11,662 nt of DNA, taken from positions 1 to 11,662 of the forward strand of contig JALNYH010000036.1 of the NCBI GenBank assembly GCA_023229945.1. Direction: 5' to 3'. A program made the translations under genes and the position numbers. This DNA is from Arcobacteraceae bacterium (GTDB lineage: Bacteria > Campylobacterota > Campylobacteria > Campylobacterales > Arcobacteraceae). Positions 1 to 5,749 of the stretch are shown here, in pieces; within the stretch, counting starts at the first letter, position 1, and each line of letters begins with the position of its first letter. Under the pieces are notes generated by a model that saw only the letters and a program-made list of their open reading frames with translations, had not been told where the DNA came from and ran no database searches.

Positions 1-1052
1 TTGCTATGACATACATAGAAACATTGATACATATGGGTGTATTTGACAGACTTAAATACAACCTTGTATCAAAAGGTTATACATATAGAAAACTTTACTG
101 GGTGACTGGATTTATAGCGTTTTTCCTATCTCCAATAGCGGATAACTTAACTACAGCACTTATTTTATCTACTGTTTTAATAACAATAGAAAAAACAAAT
201 AAGAAGTTTCTTATTCCTGGAGCTATAAATATAGTAGTAGCTGCGAATGCTGGTGGTGCTTGGTCACCATTTGGGGATATTACTACATTGATGGCATGGA
301 CTGCTGGTAAAGGTGTATTTACAGACTTCTTATTCTTATTCCCTTCTGCGTTTATAGGATATATAGTAACTGCGTTTTTATTAGCTCAGTTTGTACCTAC
401 TGAAAAACCTGATTTTGATGTAATTACAGAAAAAAAACCTGCTTTAATGCATGGTGCAAATGTTGTAATAGGACTTGGTGTTTTGACTATTATTTTAGCA
501 GTTATTTCACACCAACTATTTCATTTACCAGCTATGTGGGGTATGTTGTTTGGTCTATCTTTACTTAAACTTTACTCTATCAGAATTAAGAAAAAGTATA
601 ATACTCATTTAAATATCTTTGAATCAATAGCAAGAATAGAAAACAATACTTTACTATTCTTCTTTGGTATTCTTTCTGCTGTTGGGGCATTGTATTTCAT
701 CGGTTGGCTTGGACTTGCTGCAAAAGTATATGATATTATAGGTCCAACTTGGACAAATATAGGTGTTGGATTCATTTCTGCAATCGTAGATAATGTACCT
801 GTAATGTCAGCCGTACTAAAAGCAAATCCAGATATGGGACTTGATCAATGGATGCTTGTAACTATGACTGCTGGTATTGGTGGAAGTTTGATATCTTTTG
901 GTAGTGCTGCAGGTGTTGGGGTAATGGGTAAATTACCAGGTATTTATACATTTGGTAGCCATATGAAATATGCTTGGACTATTATGCTTGGTTTTATTGT
1001 ATCTATATTAGTTTGGTATATTCAATATGAAATATTAGGAATCTCTCACTAG
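1..1052 (+). CDS. nhaD: NhaD-type Na+/H+ antiporter, 5'-truncated by the window edge
   Basis: Integral inner-membrane antiporter that would exchange Na+ (or Li+) for H+. The visible part ends in TAG at 1050-1052. The ATG at 6 is probably not the true start: the frame stays open to the left edge (an Ala codon at 3-5), and NhaD proteins normally have further N-terminal membrane segments, so roughly the first 60-120 residues are probably missing. Counting from the Met at 6, NhaD/ion-transporter-superfamily hallmarks are the segment SPIADNLTTALIL (about 42-54), the Gly/Ala-rich NAGGAWSPFGDITT (about 81-94), and a second acidic membrane motif, FISAIVDNVPVMSAVL (about 256-271). The two Asp-Asn pairs in membrane segments are the likely ion-coupling region (family knowledge). 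About nine hydrophobic segments are visible. The downstream small membrane gene begins 2 bp after the stop. Confidence is high for the family and lower for exact ion specificity. Confidence 0.9.
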   Translation, partial: AMTYIETLIHMGVFDRLKYNLVSKGYTYRKLYWVTGFIAFFLSPIADNLTTALILSTVLITIEKTNKKFLIPGAINIVVAANAGGAWSPFGDITTLMAWTAGKGVFTDFLFLFPSAFIGYIVTAFLLAQFVPTEKPDFDVITEKKPALMHGANVVIGLGVLTIILAVISHQLFHLPAMWGMLFGLSLLKLYSIRIKKKYNTHLNIFESIARIENNTLLFFFGILSAVGALYFIGWLGLAAKVYDIIGPTWTNIGVGFISAIVDNVPVMSAVLKANPDMGLDQWMLVTMTAGIGGSLISFGSAAGVGVMGKLPGIYTFGSHMKYAWTIMLGFIVSILVWYIQYEILGISH

Positions 1053-1054
1053 TT

Positions 1055-1363
1055 ATGGATATAAACAAATTAAAAGAATTAAGAACGAATTCAAAAGTAC
1101 AAAAATCTATCAAATCTTTAAAACCTCAGAAATCTATATGGGGTTTTTTAGGTGTATTTTTATTATTTATCATACCAGAAATAGTTGCTTTTATTTATGG
1201 TGTGGAGATAGCTACATATGCAAAGGATTCTTTAAATTTTAGTAGTGGAGATATAGAATCCTTATATTATAAATCCTTAATAGAATTATTTGAAAGTGGT
1301 GGGAGCTGGCTCAATTTGACCATAGGAATTGCATTGATGATTTGGCTTTTTAAGGATGATTAA
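1055..1363 (+). CDS. Small two-helix membrane protein of unknown function
   Basis: A 102-residue protein that I do not recognise. It has a Lys-rich N-terminal tail (residues 1-27, about nine Lys), one long hydrophobic segment (about 29-50, containing GFLGVFLLFIIPEIVAFIYG), a polar, partly acidic middle (about 52-82), and a second hydrophobic segment at the C terminus (about 84-99) ending in KDD. Its start lies 2 bp after the nhaD stop and no strong ribosome binding site is visible, so translation is probably coupled to nhaD. By position it could be an accessory subunit or an independent small membrane protein made with the antiporter, but this is only inference from location. No cysteine or metal-binding motif is visible. 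Confidence 0.65.
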   Translation: MDINKLKELRTNSKVQKSIKSLKPQKSIWGFLGVFLLFIIPEIVAFIYGVEIATYAKDSLNFSSGDIESLYYKSLIELFESGGSWLNLTIGIALMIWLFKDD

Positions 1364-1390
1364 ATTTCAAATTATATTTCTTATCACATA

Positions 1391-1417
1391 GTATTTAGTA
1401 ATAAACTTACTAAATAC
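1391..1417. terminator. Inverted repeat between convergent genes, possible bidirectional terminator
   Basis: GTATTTAGTAA (1391-1401) and TTACTAAATAC (1407-1417) form a perfect 11-bp stem with a 5-nt loop. It lies 27 bp after the small membrane gene and overlaps the stop codon of the minus-strand antiporter (stop at 1410-1412). The position between convergent genes suggests termination in both directions. The stem is AT-rich and no clean U-run follows, so terminator function is uncertain. Confidence 0.4.
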
Positions 1418-2390
1418 CACCCAAACTAATACCTAAATATGTATTATAAGCTACATAACAAAGTATTAAAATAGTTCCTTCTACTCTATTTATTCTACCG
1501 GTTCGCCCTTTAAATCCATATGCCATAGCAAGTAAAGCAATAGTTAGCACAAACATCACTATCCAATCTCTTTGAAGTACTTCTGATGGAATTGCACTCA
1601 TAGGGTTGATAACTGTAGCAATACCAATTACTGCTAAAAGATTAAACATATTAGACCCCACAACATTACCTATGGCTATATCATGTTCTCCCTTTCGTGC
1701 AGCTATAACAGACGCAGCTAGTTCAGGCAAAGATGTACCAAGAGCTACTATCGTAAGTCCTATTATCAAATCACTCACACCAAATTCAGTAGCCACACCA
1801 ACAGCACCCCAAACAAGTATCCGTGAACTTACAATAAGTAAAACAAGTCCAATCACTAGCCAAAGGATACCTTGCTTTAAAGTCATAGAGTGAACTTTGA
1901 GTTCTTCTTCCATTTCAGTTTCTAGGATATCACCTTTGCCTTTGATTGCTGAATAAACAGACCATCCAATAAGTGCAAAGAATCCTACTAATAAAAATAT
2001 TCCTTCATAAAAGCTAAGGTTATTATCAAGAAGTAAAAATCCAGCGATTAATACTATCAAAAGTAGAAGTGGAATTTCTCTTTTTACAATATTAGAATGA
2101 ACTGCAATTGGAGCAACGATAGCTGTAATACCAAGGATTAAAGCAATATTTACAATATTAGATCCTAGTGCATTCCCCAAAGCTAAAGCAGGATTACCCT
2201 CGTAAGCAGCAATTGCTGATACTACCATCTCAGGTGCACTAGTACCAAATCCAACTATCAAAATACCTATAAGCAATGCTGGCATACCAAGATGTTTTGC
2301 AGTAGATGCTGCACCTTCCACAAATTTATCCGCACTCCAAACCAAAAGCACAAAACCAGCCACAATAGCCAATGAAAACATAATCATCAT
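1410..2390 (-). CDS. yrbG: CaCA-family calcium/sodium antiporter (YrbG-like)
   Basis: Inner-membrane cation/Ca2+ exchanger of 326 residues. It shows the internal duplication typical of the CaCA superfamily: the first alpha repeat has GTSAPE at 49-54 and GNALGSN at 72-78; the second has GTSLPE at 218-223 and GNVVGSN at 241-247. The Glu of each GTSxPE and the Asn/Ser of GNxxGSN form the ion-binding site in structurally known members. An acidic cytoplasmic-type loop (about 151-170) lies between the halves. I chose the start at 2390 rather than an upstream ATG at 2471: a GAGGA ribosome site sits just before 2390, the protein then begins directly with a hydrophobic helix, and a good -10 box (2417-2422) lies inside the longer version. 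The next Met codon, at 2387, is equally possible. The gene is monocistronic and divergent from tatA. Ca2+ extrusion is the family role; the exact ion is not proven. Confidence 0.9.
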   Translation of the reverse strand: MMIMFSLAIVAGFVLLVWSADKFVEGAASTAKHLGMPALLIGILIVGFGTSAPEMVVSAIAAYEGNPALALGNALGSNIVNIALILGITAIVAPIAVHSNIVKREIPLLLLIVLIAGFLLLDNNLSFYEGIFLLVGFFALIGWSVYSAIKGKGDILETEMEEELKVHSMTLKQGILWLVIGLVLLIVSSRILVWGAVGVATEFGVSDLIIGLTIVALGTSLPELAASVIAARKGEHDIAIGNVVGSNMFNLLAVIGIATVINPMSAIPSEVLQRDWIVMFVLTIALLAMAYGFKGRTGRINRVEGTILILCYVAYNTYLGISLGGI

Positions 2391-2416
2391 TATTTCCTCA
2401 GAGTTAATATCCTGTA

Positions 2417-2422
2417 ATTTTA
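2417..2422 (-). promoter_or_regulatory. Putative -10 box for the calcium/sodium antiporter gene
   Basis: On the minus strand this reads TTTGGC-TAAAAT-TACAGG, close to the T-rich, TATAAT-type promoters of Campylobacterota. A transcript starting about 7 nt downstream would have a ~20-nt leader carrying GAGGA before the start at 2390. A second candidate, TAGAAT, lies at 2452-2457 on the same strand. Confidence 0.4.
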
Positions 2423-2494
2423 GCCAAATAGGGATTGAAATATGTTTAATCATTCTAAAGTGATATATCAAACAATTATTAAGCTCACCAATAG

Positions 2495-2500
2495 TAGAAT
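2495..2500 (+). promoter_or_regulatory. Putative -10 box for tatA
   Basis: TAGAAT at 2495-2500 in an AT-rich divergent intergenic region would give a leader of about 20 nt ending in ACAGGAG (2517-2523), a good ribosome binding site for tatA. No clear -35 box is visible, which is normal for this phylum. Confidence 0.35.
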
Positions 2501-2527
2501 TTCACGATTTTATTTACAGGAGTTCAT

Positions 2528-2749
2528 ATGGGCGTGCCAAGTGGGATGGAATTAGTGATTATTGTTGTAGTTATATTACTACTTTTTGGTGGTAAAAAAA
2601 TACCAGAACTTGCAAAAGGGTTGGGAAGTGGTATCAAAAACTTTAAAAATGCACTAAATAGTGATGATGTTGAAGTTGTTGAAACAAAACCAGTTCAAAA
2701 TAATGTTGCTTCTGAGACAACAAAAAACAATGAAAGCATGAAAGCTTGA
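2528..2749 (+). CDS. tatA: Sec-independent protein translocase subunit TatA
   Basis: Pore-forming subunit of the twin-arginine translocase, which exports folded proteins, commonly cofactor-loaded enzymes such as molybdoenzymes. The 73 residues show the standard layout: a short periplasmic N terminus, one membrane helix (about 8-21), the FGGKKIPELAKGLG hinge (about 20-33) whose Phe-Gly is near-invariant, an amphipathic helix continuing to about 43 (GSGIKNFKNAL), and a polar, acidic, disordered tail. TatE is indistinguishable at this length, but TatB would be longer and lack this hinge form. A strong AGGAG ribosome site lies 5 nt upstream of the ATG. The gene stands alone: tatB and tatC are not in the window. 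A probable Tat substrate (M15 peptidase) is encoded about 1.1 kb downstream. Confidence 0.93.
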   Translation: MGVPSGMELVIIVVVILLLFGGKKIPELAKGLGSGIKNFKNALNSDDVEVVETKPVQNNVASETTKNNESMKA

Positions 2750-2765
2750 TTGATTTTTGAGCAAT

Positions 2766-2799
2766 AAAAAAGGGGCAACTTTTAAGTCGCCCCTTTTTT
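2766..2799. terminator. Bidirectional intrinsic terminator between tatA and rpsU
   Basis: An A-run, GGGGC (2772-2776), then ACTT/AAGT, then GCCCC (2789-2793) and a T-run (2794-2799). The stem has one A-C mismatch (2777/2788). Because an A-run precedes and a T-run follows the stem, it reads as a rho-independent terminator on both strands, fitting the convergent tatA (ends 2749) and rpsU (ends 2817). Confidence 0.9.
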
Positions 2800-2816
2800 C
2801 GATCAATATGCAAAAA

Positions 2817-3029
2817 TTACAGTCTTGACTCGTATCTTCTAAGCATATAAAGCTTTTTAAGAAGTTTTTTCTTAGCATTGATTTTTTGTTTTTTTCTTAC
2901 TTCAGTCATTGGCTCGAAATATCTTCTTGCTCTTGTTTCTGTAACGATTAAACTTCTATCACATTGCTTTTTAAACCTTCTGTATGCTTCGTCAAAAGAT
3001 TCTGATTCTTTAACTCTTGTACCTGGCAT
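2817..3029 (-). CDS. rpsU: 30S ribosomal protein S21
   Basis: Small-subunit ribosomal protein of 70 residues, the usual size for bS21. The N terminus MPGTRVKESESFDEAYRRFKK matches the family pattern (short strand, then a helix with F-D-A-RRFKK), followed by the single Cys at 23 and a long, very basic C-terminal part (about 17 Lys/Arg in residues 44-70, including RKKQKINAKKKLLKKL). bS21 binds near the anti-Shine-Dalgarno end of 16S rRNA and assists initiation. The start is preceded by a GGGTGA-type ribosome site on the minus strand. The gene is monocistronic, with its own -10 box at 3065-3070 and a strong terminator at 2766-2799. Confidence 0.96.
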   Translation of the reverse strand: MPGTRVKESESFDEAYRRFKKQCDRSLIVTETRARRYFEPMTEVRKKQKINAKKKLLKKLYMLRRYESRL

Positions 3030-3064
3030 ATCAAATCACCCACTTTCTTTATAAATTGTTCGGG

Positions 3065-3070
3065 ATTATA
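3065..3070 (-). promoter_or_regulatory. Putative -10 box for rpsU
   Basis: TATAAT on the minus strand (ATTATA on the plus strand) lies 35 bp upstream of the rpsU start, within TATATATAATCCCG. It implies a leader of roughly 28 nt. Confidence 0.55.
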
Positions 3071-3114
3071 TATAAACTTTACTAAAAATTAGATTAAATT
3101 AAAAAATATTTTGG

Positions 3115-3120
3115 TATAAT
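3115..3120 (+). promoter_or_regulatory. Putative -10 box for moaC
   Basis: TTTTGGTATAATGCCC: a perfect TATAAT at 3115-3120 preceded by a T-rich stretch, the characteristic sigma-70 promoter form in Campylobacterota. It is divergent from the rpsU promoter and 31 bp before the moaC start, leaving a short leader with AAGGG as the ribosome site. That leader is far too short for a molybdenum-cofactor riboswitch. Confidence 0.65.
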
Positions 3121-3151
3121 GCCCTAAATATCACAAAAACAAGGGTCAATT

Positions 3152-3622
3152 ATGGAATTAACTCACTTAGATAGTAATAACCGTCCAAAAATGGTAGATG
3201 TTGGAGATAAGGAAATTACTACAAGAGTTGCTGTGGCATGTGGTACTATTACTATGAGTCCAGATGCTTTTAATACTATTGTTAATCAAACGGCAAAAAA
3301 AGGTCCTGTTATACAAACTGCCGTAATTGCTGCCATCATGGGAGTGAAAAAAACTAGTGATTTAATTCCAATGTGTCATCCTTTAGTTTTAAGTGGAATA
3401 AATTGTGATGTGACACAAAGAGATGATTTACCTGGATTTGAGCTTGAAGTGACAGTAAGACTTGATGGTAAAACTGGTGTTGAGATGGAAGCTTTGACGG
3501 GTGTATCAATTGGACTATTGACAATATATGATATGGCAAAAGCTATAGATAAGGGTATGATTATAAGTGATATTAAACTTATGCACAAAAGTGGTGGTAA
3601 AAGTGGAGATTTTCATAGATGA
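3152..3622 (+). CDS. moaC: Cyclic pyranopterin monophosphate synthase MoaC
   Basis: Second step of molybdenum cofactor synthesis: with MoaA it converts GTP-derived 3',8-cyclo-dihydro-GTP to cyclic pyranopterin monophosphate (cPMP) in the cytoplasm. The 156 residues match the normal family length. Visible signatures are AKKGPVIQTA (48-57, holding the conserved Lys), MCHPL (74-78), TGVEMEALTGVS (108-119), YDMAKAID (126-133, with Asp127 and Lys130 matching the catalytic Asp/Lys of E. coli MoaC) and KSGGKSGDF (146-154). No key residue is missing. It is the first gene of a compact unit and overlaps the DUF493 gene by 4 bp (ATGA at 3619-3622). It supplies the cofactor backbone that the molybdate taken up by the downstream operon completes. 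Confidence 0.97.
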   Translation: MELTHLDSNNRPKMVDVGDKEITTRVAVACGTITMSPDAFNTIVNQTAKKGPVIQTAVIAAIMGVKKTSDLIPMCHPLVLSGINCDVTQRDDLPGFELEVTVRLDGKTGVEMEALTGVSIGLLTIYDMAKAIDKGMIISDIKLMHKSGGKSGDFHR

Positions 3623-3882
3623 AAAATATTGCCGAAGATAAAAAAGTAGAAATTGAATATCCTTGTACTTGGGAATATAGACTAATAACTTATTCAAAAG
3701 ATCATCTAATGGTAGCAGTTGAGGAATGCATAAAAAAAGAATACTCTCTAAAACCATCAAAAAGTAGCAAAGGTGGAAAATATGAAAGTTTTTCACTAGA
3801 ACTCTTGGTACATAATGAAGATGAAAGAGTTGAATTGTTTCATATGCTTAAATCTCACGAAAATATAAAAATGGTACTATAA
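3619..3882 (+). CDS. DUF493 (YbeD/HP0495-like) family protein
   Basis: Small cytoplasmic protein of 87 residues, the typical length of DUF493 proteins, which adopt an ACT/ferredoxin-like fold. Family features are the N-terminal EYPCTWEYRLITYS strand region (about 13-26), a helix with VEECIKKEY, a conserved Lys/Ser-Gly stretch with KSSKGGKYESFSLELLV (about 48-64) and a final helix followed by the strand KMVL. E. coli YbeD has no agreed biochemical function, although an allosteric or regulatory role has been suggested from its ACT-like fold. Here it is translationally coupled to moaC through an ATGA overlap and followed 2 bp later by a Tat-signal peptidase gene, so it is co-transcribed with both. 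A role in cofactor synthesis is not implied by co-location alone. Confidence 0.85.
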   Translation: MKNIAEDKKVEIEYPCTWEYRLITYSKDHLMVAVEECIKKEYSLKPSKSSKGGKYESFSLELLVHNEDERVELFHMLKSHENIKMVL

Positions 3883-3884
3883 CA

Positions 3885-4649
3885 ATGCAAAGAAGAGATT
3901 TTATAAAAACTTTAGGTTTGGGTGCTACAGTTTTAGCATCAAGCAAAATAGAGCTTTTGGCAAATGCTATAGAGAATTCTCAAGAAGATTTGTTTGTATC
4001 AATAGAAGAATTATCTACTTTTTTAAATGTCAAAAATAAATTTAATGCACTTTTGAGACAAGTAGGATTTGGTAATTTTAATCTAATTACATTTGATAAT
4101 GCTATCTATACTGCAAAAAGAATCTCAAGTATAGGTGAATTTACACCTGATGAGCTTAGTTTTATAGAAAAGATTTTTTATAACGACCCTAGTCAATATG
4201 GGTTTTTTGGTCATAAAACTTGTGCAAATTTGACAGATGTAATCAATGAAAAAGATACTTTTAAAGTACCTTATTCTGGTCATTATATTTTCAGAGGAAC
4301 AGCACTAAATCATTATGACAACATAATAAAAGATGTAGGCGATAGTGTAATATTAACTTCAGGTGTAAGAAGTGTTGTAAAACAACTTAGTCTTTATCTC
4401 AATAAAATAGAATCGGTTGATTATAATATTTCTCTCGCTTCAAAGAGTATTGCCCCACCAGCTTATTCATATCACTCAATATCGGACTTTGATGTGGGTA
4501 AAAAAGGGCTTGGACTGAAAAACTTTTCAGAAGTTTTTGCCCAAACAGATGAATTCAAGAAAATGCTGGATTTGGGTTATGTAGAACTTAGATATGATGT
4601 AGGCAACCGTGATGGAGTATTTTTTGAACCTTGGCATATAAAAGTTTAG
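3885..4649 (+). CDS. Tat-signal M15-family D,D-carboxypeptidase-like metalloprotein (VanY type)
   Basis: Probable exported zinc peptidase acting on peptidoglycan stem peptides; 254 residues. The N terminus has a twin-arginine motif (QRRDFIKTLG, 2-11) followed by a hydrophobic stretch and ALLANA-like cleavage region near residues 24-29, so it is probably exported folded by the Tat system. In the C-terminal half the M15B/VanY pattern is visible: TSGVRS (158-163), SYHSISDFDVG (195-205; His197 and Asp203 as metal ligands) and EPWHIKV (248-254; Glu248 catalytic, His251 metal ligand). The last motif ends the protein, where VanY proteins usually carry a little more. The long N-terminal domain (about 30-150) is not one I recognise. 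It sits 2 bp after the DUF493 gene with no strong ribosome site, so it is probably translated by coupling. Substrate is inferred from family only. Confidence 0.82.
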   Translation: MQRRDFIKTLGLGATVLASSKIELLANAIENSQEDLFVSIEELSTFLNVKNKFNALLRQVGFGNFNLITFDNAIYTAKRISSIGEFTPDELSFIEKIFYNDPSQYGFFGHKTCANLTDVINEKDTFKVPYSGHYIFRGTALNHYDNIIKDVGDSVILTSGVRSVVKQLSLYLNKIESVDYNISLASKSIAPPAYSYHSISDFDVGKKGLGLKNFSEVFAQTDEFKKMLDLGYVELRYDVGNRDGVFFEPWHIKV

Positions 4650-4687
4650 TACCTGTTAAACTTGTCATAATTGATTTTTCTGATTAA

Positions 4688-4712
4688 GATCCTGAGTCAA
4701 GCTCAGGATGAC
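4688..4712 (-). repeat. REP-like palindrome, copy A
   Basis: An 8-bp perfect stem, ATCCTGAG (4689-4696) with CTCAGGAT (4702-4709), around a 5-nt loop. Read on the minus strand it is GTCATCCTGAG-CTTGA-CTCAGGATC. It begins 38 bp after the M15 peptidase stop, so it could also end that transcript, though no U-run follows. It is the inverse-oriented partner of copy B (4805-4829). Confidence 0.75.
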
Positions 4713-4715
4713 AAG

Positions 4716-4765
4716 GTTGTCTGGTTCATTATACAAGTCGTCTGGCTTAGGATATAGTTGTCTGG
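4716..4765 (+). repeat. Three spaced copies of GTYGTCTGG
   Basis: GTTGTCTGG (4716-4724), GTCGTCTGG (4737-4745) and GTTGTCTGG (4757-4765), at intervals of 21 and 20 bp, each followed by YT. The intervening bases are not conserved. Possibly a decayed tandem repeat; function unknown. Confidence 0.5.
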
Positions 4766-4804
4766 CTCTGGATGTGAGTCATAAAAAGAGCTAAACACAT
4801 TTCA

Positions 4805-4829
4805 GTCATTCCGAACTTGATTCGGAATC
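4805..4829 (+). repeat. REP-like palindrome, copy B
   Basis: GTCATTCCGAA-CTTGA-TTCGGAATC: an 8-bp perfect stem (4808-4815 with 4821-4828) and the same CTTGA loop as copy A. Three stem positions differ from copy A, and in each case the partner base has changed too, so pairing is kept. Such GTCATTCC...GGAATC palindromes are widespread intergenic repeats in bacteria. Confidence 0.75.
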
Positions 4830-4899
4830 TATTCTCTCACTTAATAATCAAATTCCATTAACTTTTTCTGCAAACTGTATATTTTTTATACAACTAAAC

Positions 4900-4924
4900 C
4901 GTTATAAACTTAAGGTATATAACG
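4900..4924. promoter_or_regulatory. ModE-type operator upstream of modE
   Basis: CGTTATAAA (4900-4908) and TATATAACG (4916-4924) form an inverted repeat with one mismatch in 9 and a 7-bp spacer. This matches the known ModE-box form (CGnTATATA, 6-8 bp, TATATAACG) as I recall it from enterobacterial ModE. It fills the interval between the expected -35 position and the -10 box of the modE promoter, so bound ModE would block RNA polymerase: autorepression, and repression of the whole mod operon, when molybdate is abundant. Confidence 0.75.
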
Positions 4925-4925
4925 C

Positions 4926-4931
4926 TATAAT
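4926..4931 (+). promoter_or_regulatory. -10 box of the modE (mod operon) promoter
   Basis: Perfect TATAAT immediately after the ModE-type operator and 35 bp before the GTG start of modE. With a start about 7 nt downstream, the leader is roughly 28 nt. No other convincing promoter is seen before modA, so this one may serve the entire operon. Confidence 0.65.
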
Positions 4932-4965
4932 TTTCCAAACTAGTTTTTAGTATGGAGATGATAGC

Positions 4966-5748
4966 GTGAAAATTGAAAATATCTTTAGTTTAAATAGCGG
5001 TGACAAAACTTTTCTTATAGATAAGAGAATCCGACTACTTGAACTTATAGATATCCATGGCTCACTATCCAAAGCGGCAAAAGAAGTGCCAATCAGCTAC
5101 AAAGCAGCATGGGATGCAATTGATACCATGAACAACTTAAGCGATAAACCTTTGGTAATATCATCTACTGGCGGAACAAGCGGTGGAGGAAGTGCTTTGA
5201 GCGATTATGGCAAAGAAGTGCTACAAACTTACAAAATACTTCAATCCAAATATACACAATTTTTAGACACTTTAAATGATGCCTTAGGACAAGGTGGTGT
5301 TGATAATTTGAAAACAATAGAGAGGATAAGTATGACTCTTAGTGCAAGAAATCAAATAAGCGGTGTAATCACACAGATAAAACGGGGAGCTGTTAATAGT
5401 GAAGTTTACCTCAAAACAAAAAGTAACAACGAGATAACTGCAACCATCACAAGTGATAGCATTGAAAATATGGGCTTAAATATCGGTACAAATGCTATTG
5501 CTATATTTAAAGCAAATGCAGTACTTGTATCCAAAGATTTAGAACTCAAAATCAGTGCTAGAAATAAATTTGTAGGTGAAATTATACACTTAAGTGAAGG
5601 CAAGGTAAATAGTGAAATTGTAATAGCTATTGGTGATGATAGAATAGTATCAAATATCACACTAGAATCTTTTAAAGATCTCGATGTGAAATATGGTGAT
5701 AAAGTTTTGGCTATAGTCAAAGCTAGTTCTATTATGATTGGGGTTTAA
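4966..5748 (+). CDS. modE: Molybdate-responsive transcriptional regulator ModE
   Basis: Molybdate-sensing DNA-binding repressor/activator; 260 residues, essentially the length of E. coli ModE. The N-terminal winged helix-turn-helix domain (about 15-105) carries the family motif GSLSKAAKEVPISYKAAWDA (32-51) followed by MNNLS and the glycine-rich wing GGTSGGGSALSDYG (69-82). Two C-terminal Mop/TOBE domains follow (about 123-190 and 195-260), each opening with SARN (126-129 and 197-200) and ending in a strand with KANAVLVS or KASSIMIG; these bind molybdate at the dimer interface. The start is a GTG with GGAG (4954-4957) 8 nt upstream; the nearby ATGs are out of frame. A ModE-type operator overlaps its own promoter (4900-4924), indicating autoregulation. 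The 3' end is followed by the 5750-5858 inverted repeat. Confidence 0.96.
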   Translation: MKIENIFSLNSGDKTFLIDKRIRLLELIDIHGSLSKAAKEVPISYKAAWDAIDTMNNLSDKPLVISSTGGTSGGGSALSDYGKEVLQTYKILQSKYTQFLDTLNDALGQGGVDNLKTIERISMTLSARNQISGVITQIKRGAVNSEVYLKTKSNNEITATITSDSIENMGLNIGTNAIAIFKANAVLVSKDLELKISARNKFVGEIIHLSEGKVNSEIVIAIGDDRIVSNITLESFKDLDVKYGDKVLAIVKASSIMIGV

Positions 5749-5749
5749 G

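Larger units (their letters stand above)
4650..4965. other. 316-bp gene-free region with repeats and the modE promoter
   Basis: No convincing coding sequence is present on either strand. From left to right it contains a palindromic repeat (4688-4712), three spaced copies of GTYGTCTGG (4716-4765), a second palindromic repeat in the opposite orientation (4805-4829), an AT-rich stretch (about 4840-4898), a ModE-type operator (4900-4924), a -10 box (4926-4931) and the modE ribosome site GGAG (4954-4957). Confidence 0.8.

Noticed and set aside
1606..1893. Open frame on the plus strand inside the antiporter gene
   Set aside because: It lies antisense to well-conserved CaCA coding sequence, has no ribosome site and no recognisable features.
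2391..2471. N-terminal extension of the calcium/sodium antiporter from 2471
   Set aside because: It contains the putative -10 box and lacks a ribosome site; the family starts at the hydrophobic segment beginning near 2390.
3121..3151. Possible molybdenum-cofactor riboswitch before moaC
   Set aside because: With the promoter at 3115-3120 the leader is only about 25 nt, far too short for the known Moco riboswitch, and no complex fold is seen.
4716..4765. CRISPR-like array
   Set aside because: The conserved motif is only 9-11 bp and spacing about 21 bp; repeat and spacer lengths are too short and there are no cas genes in the window.
5406..5720. Open frame on the minus strand inside modE
   Set aside because: Antisense to the conserved Mop domains of ModE; composition reflects the complementary codons rather than a real protein.
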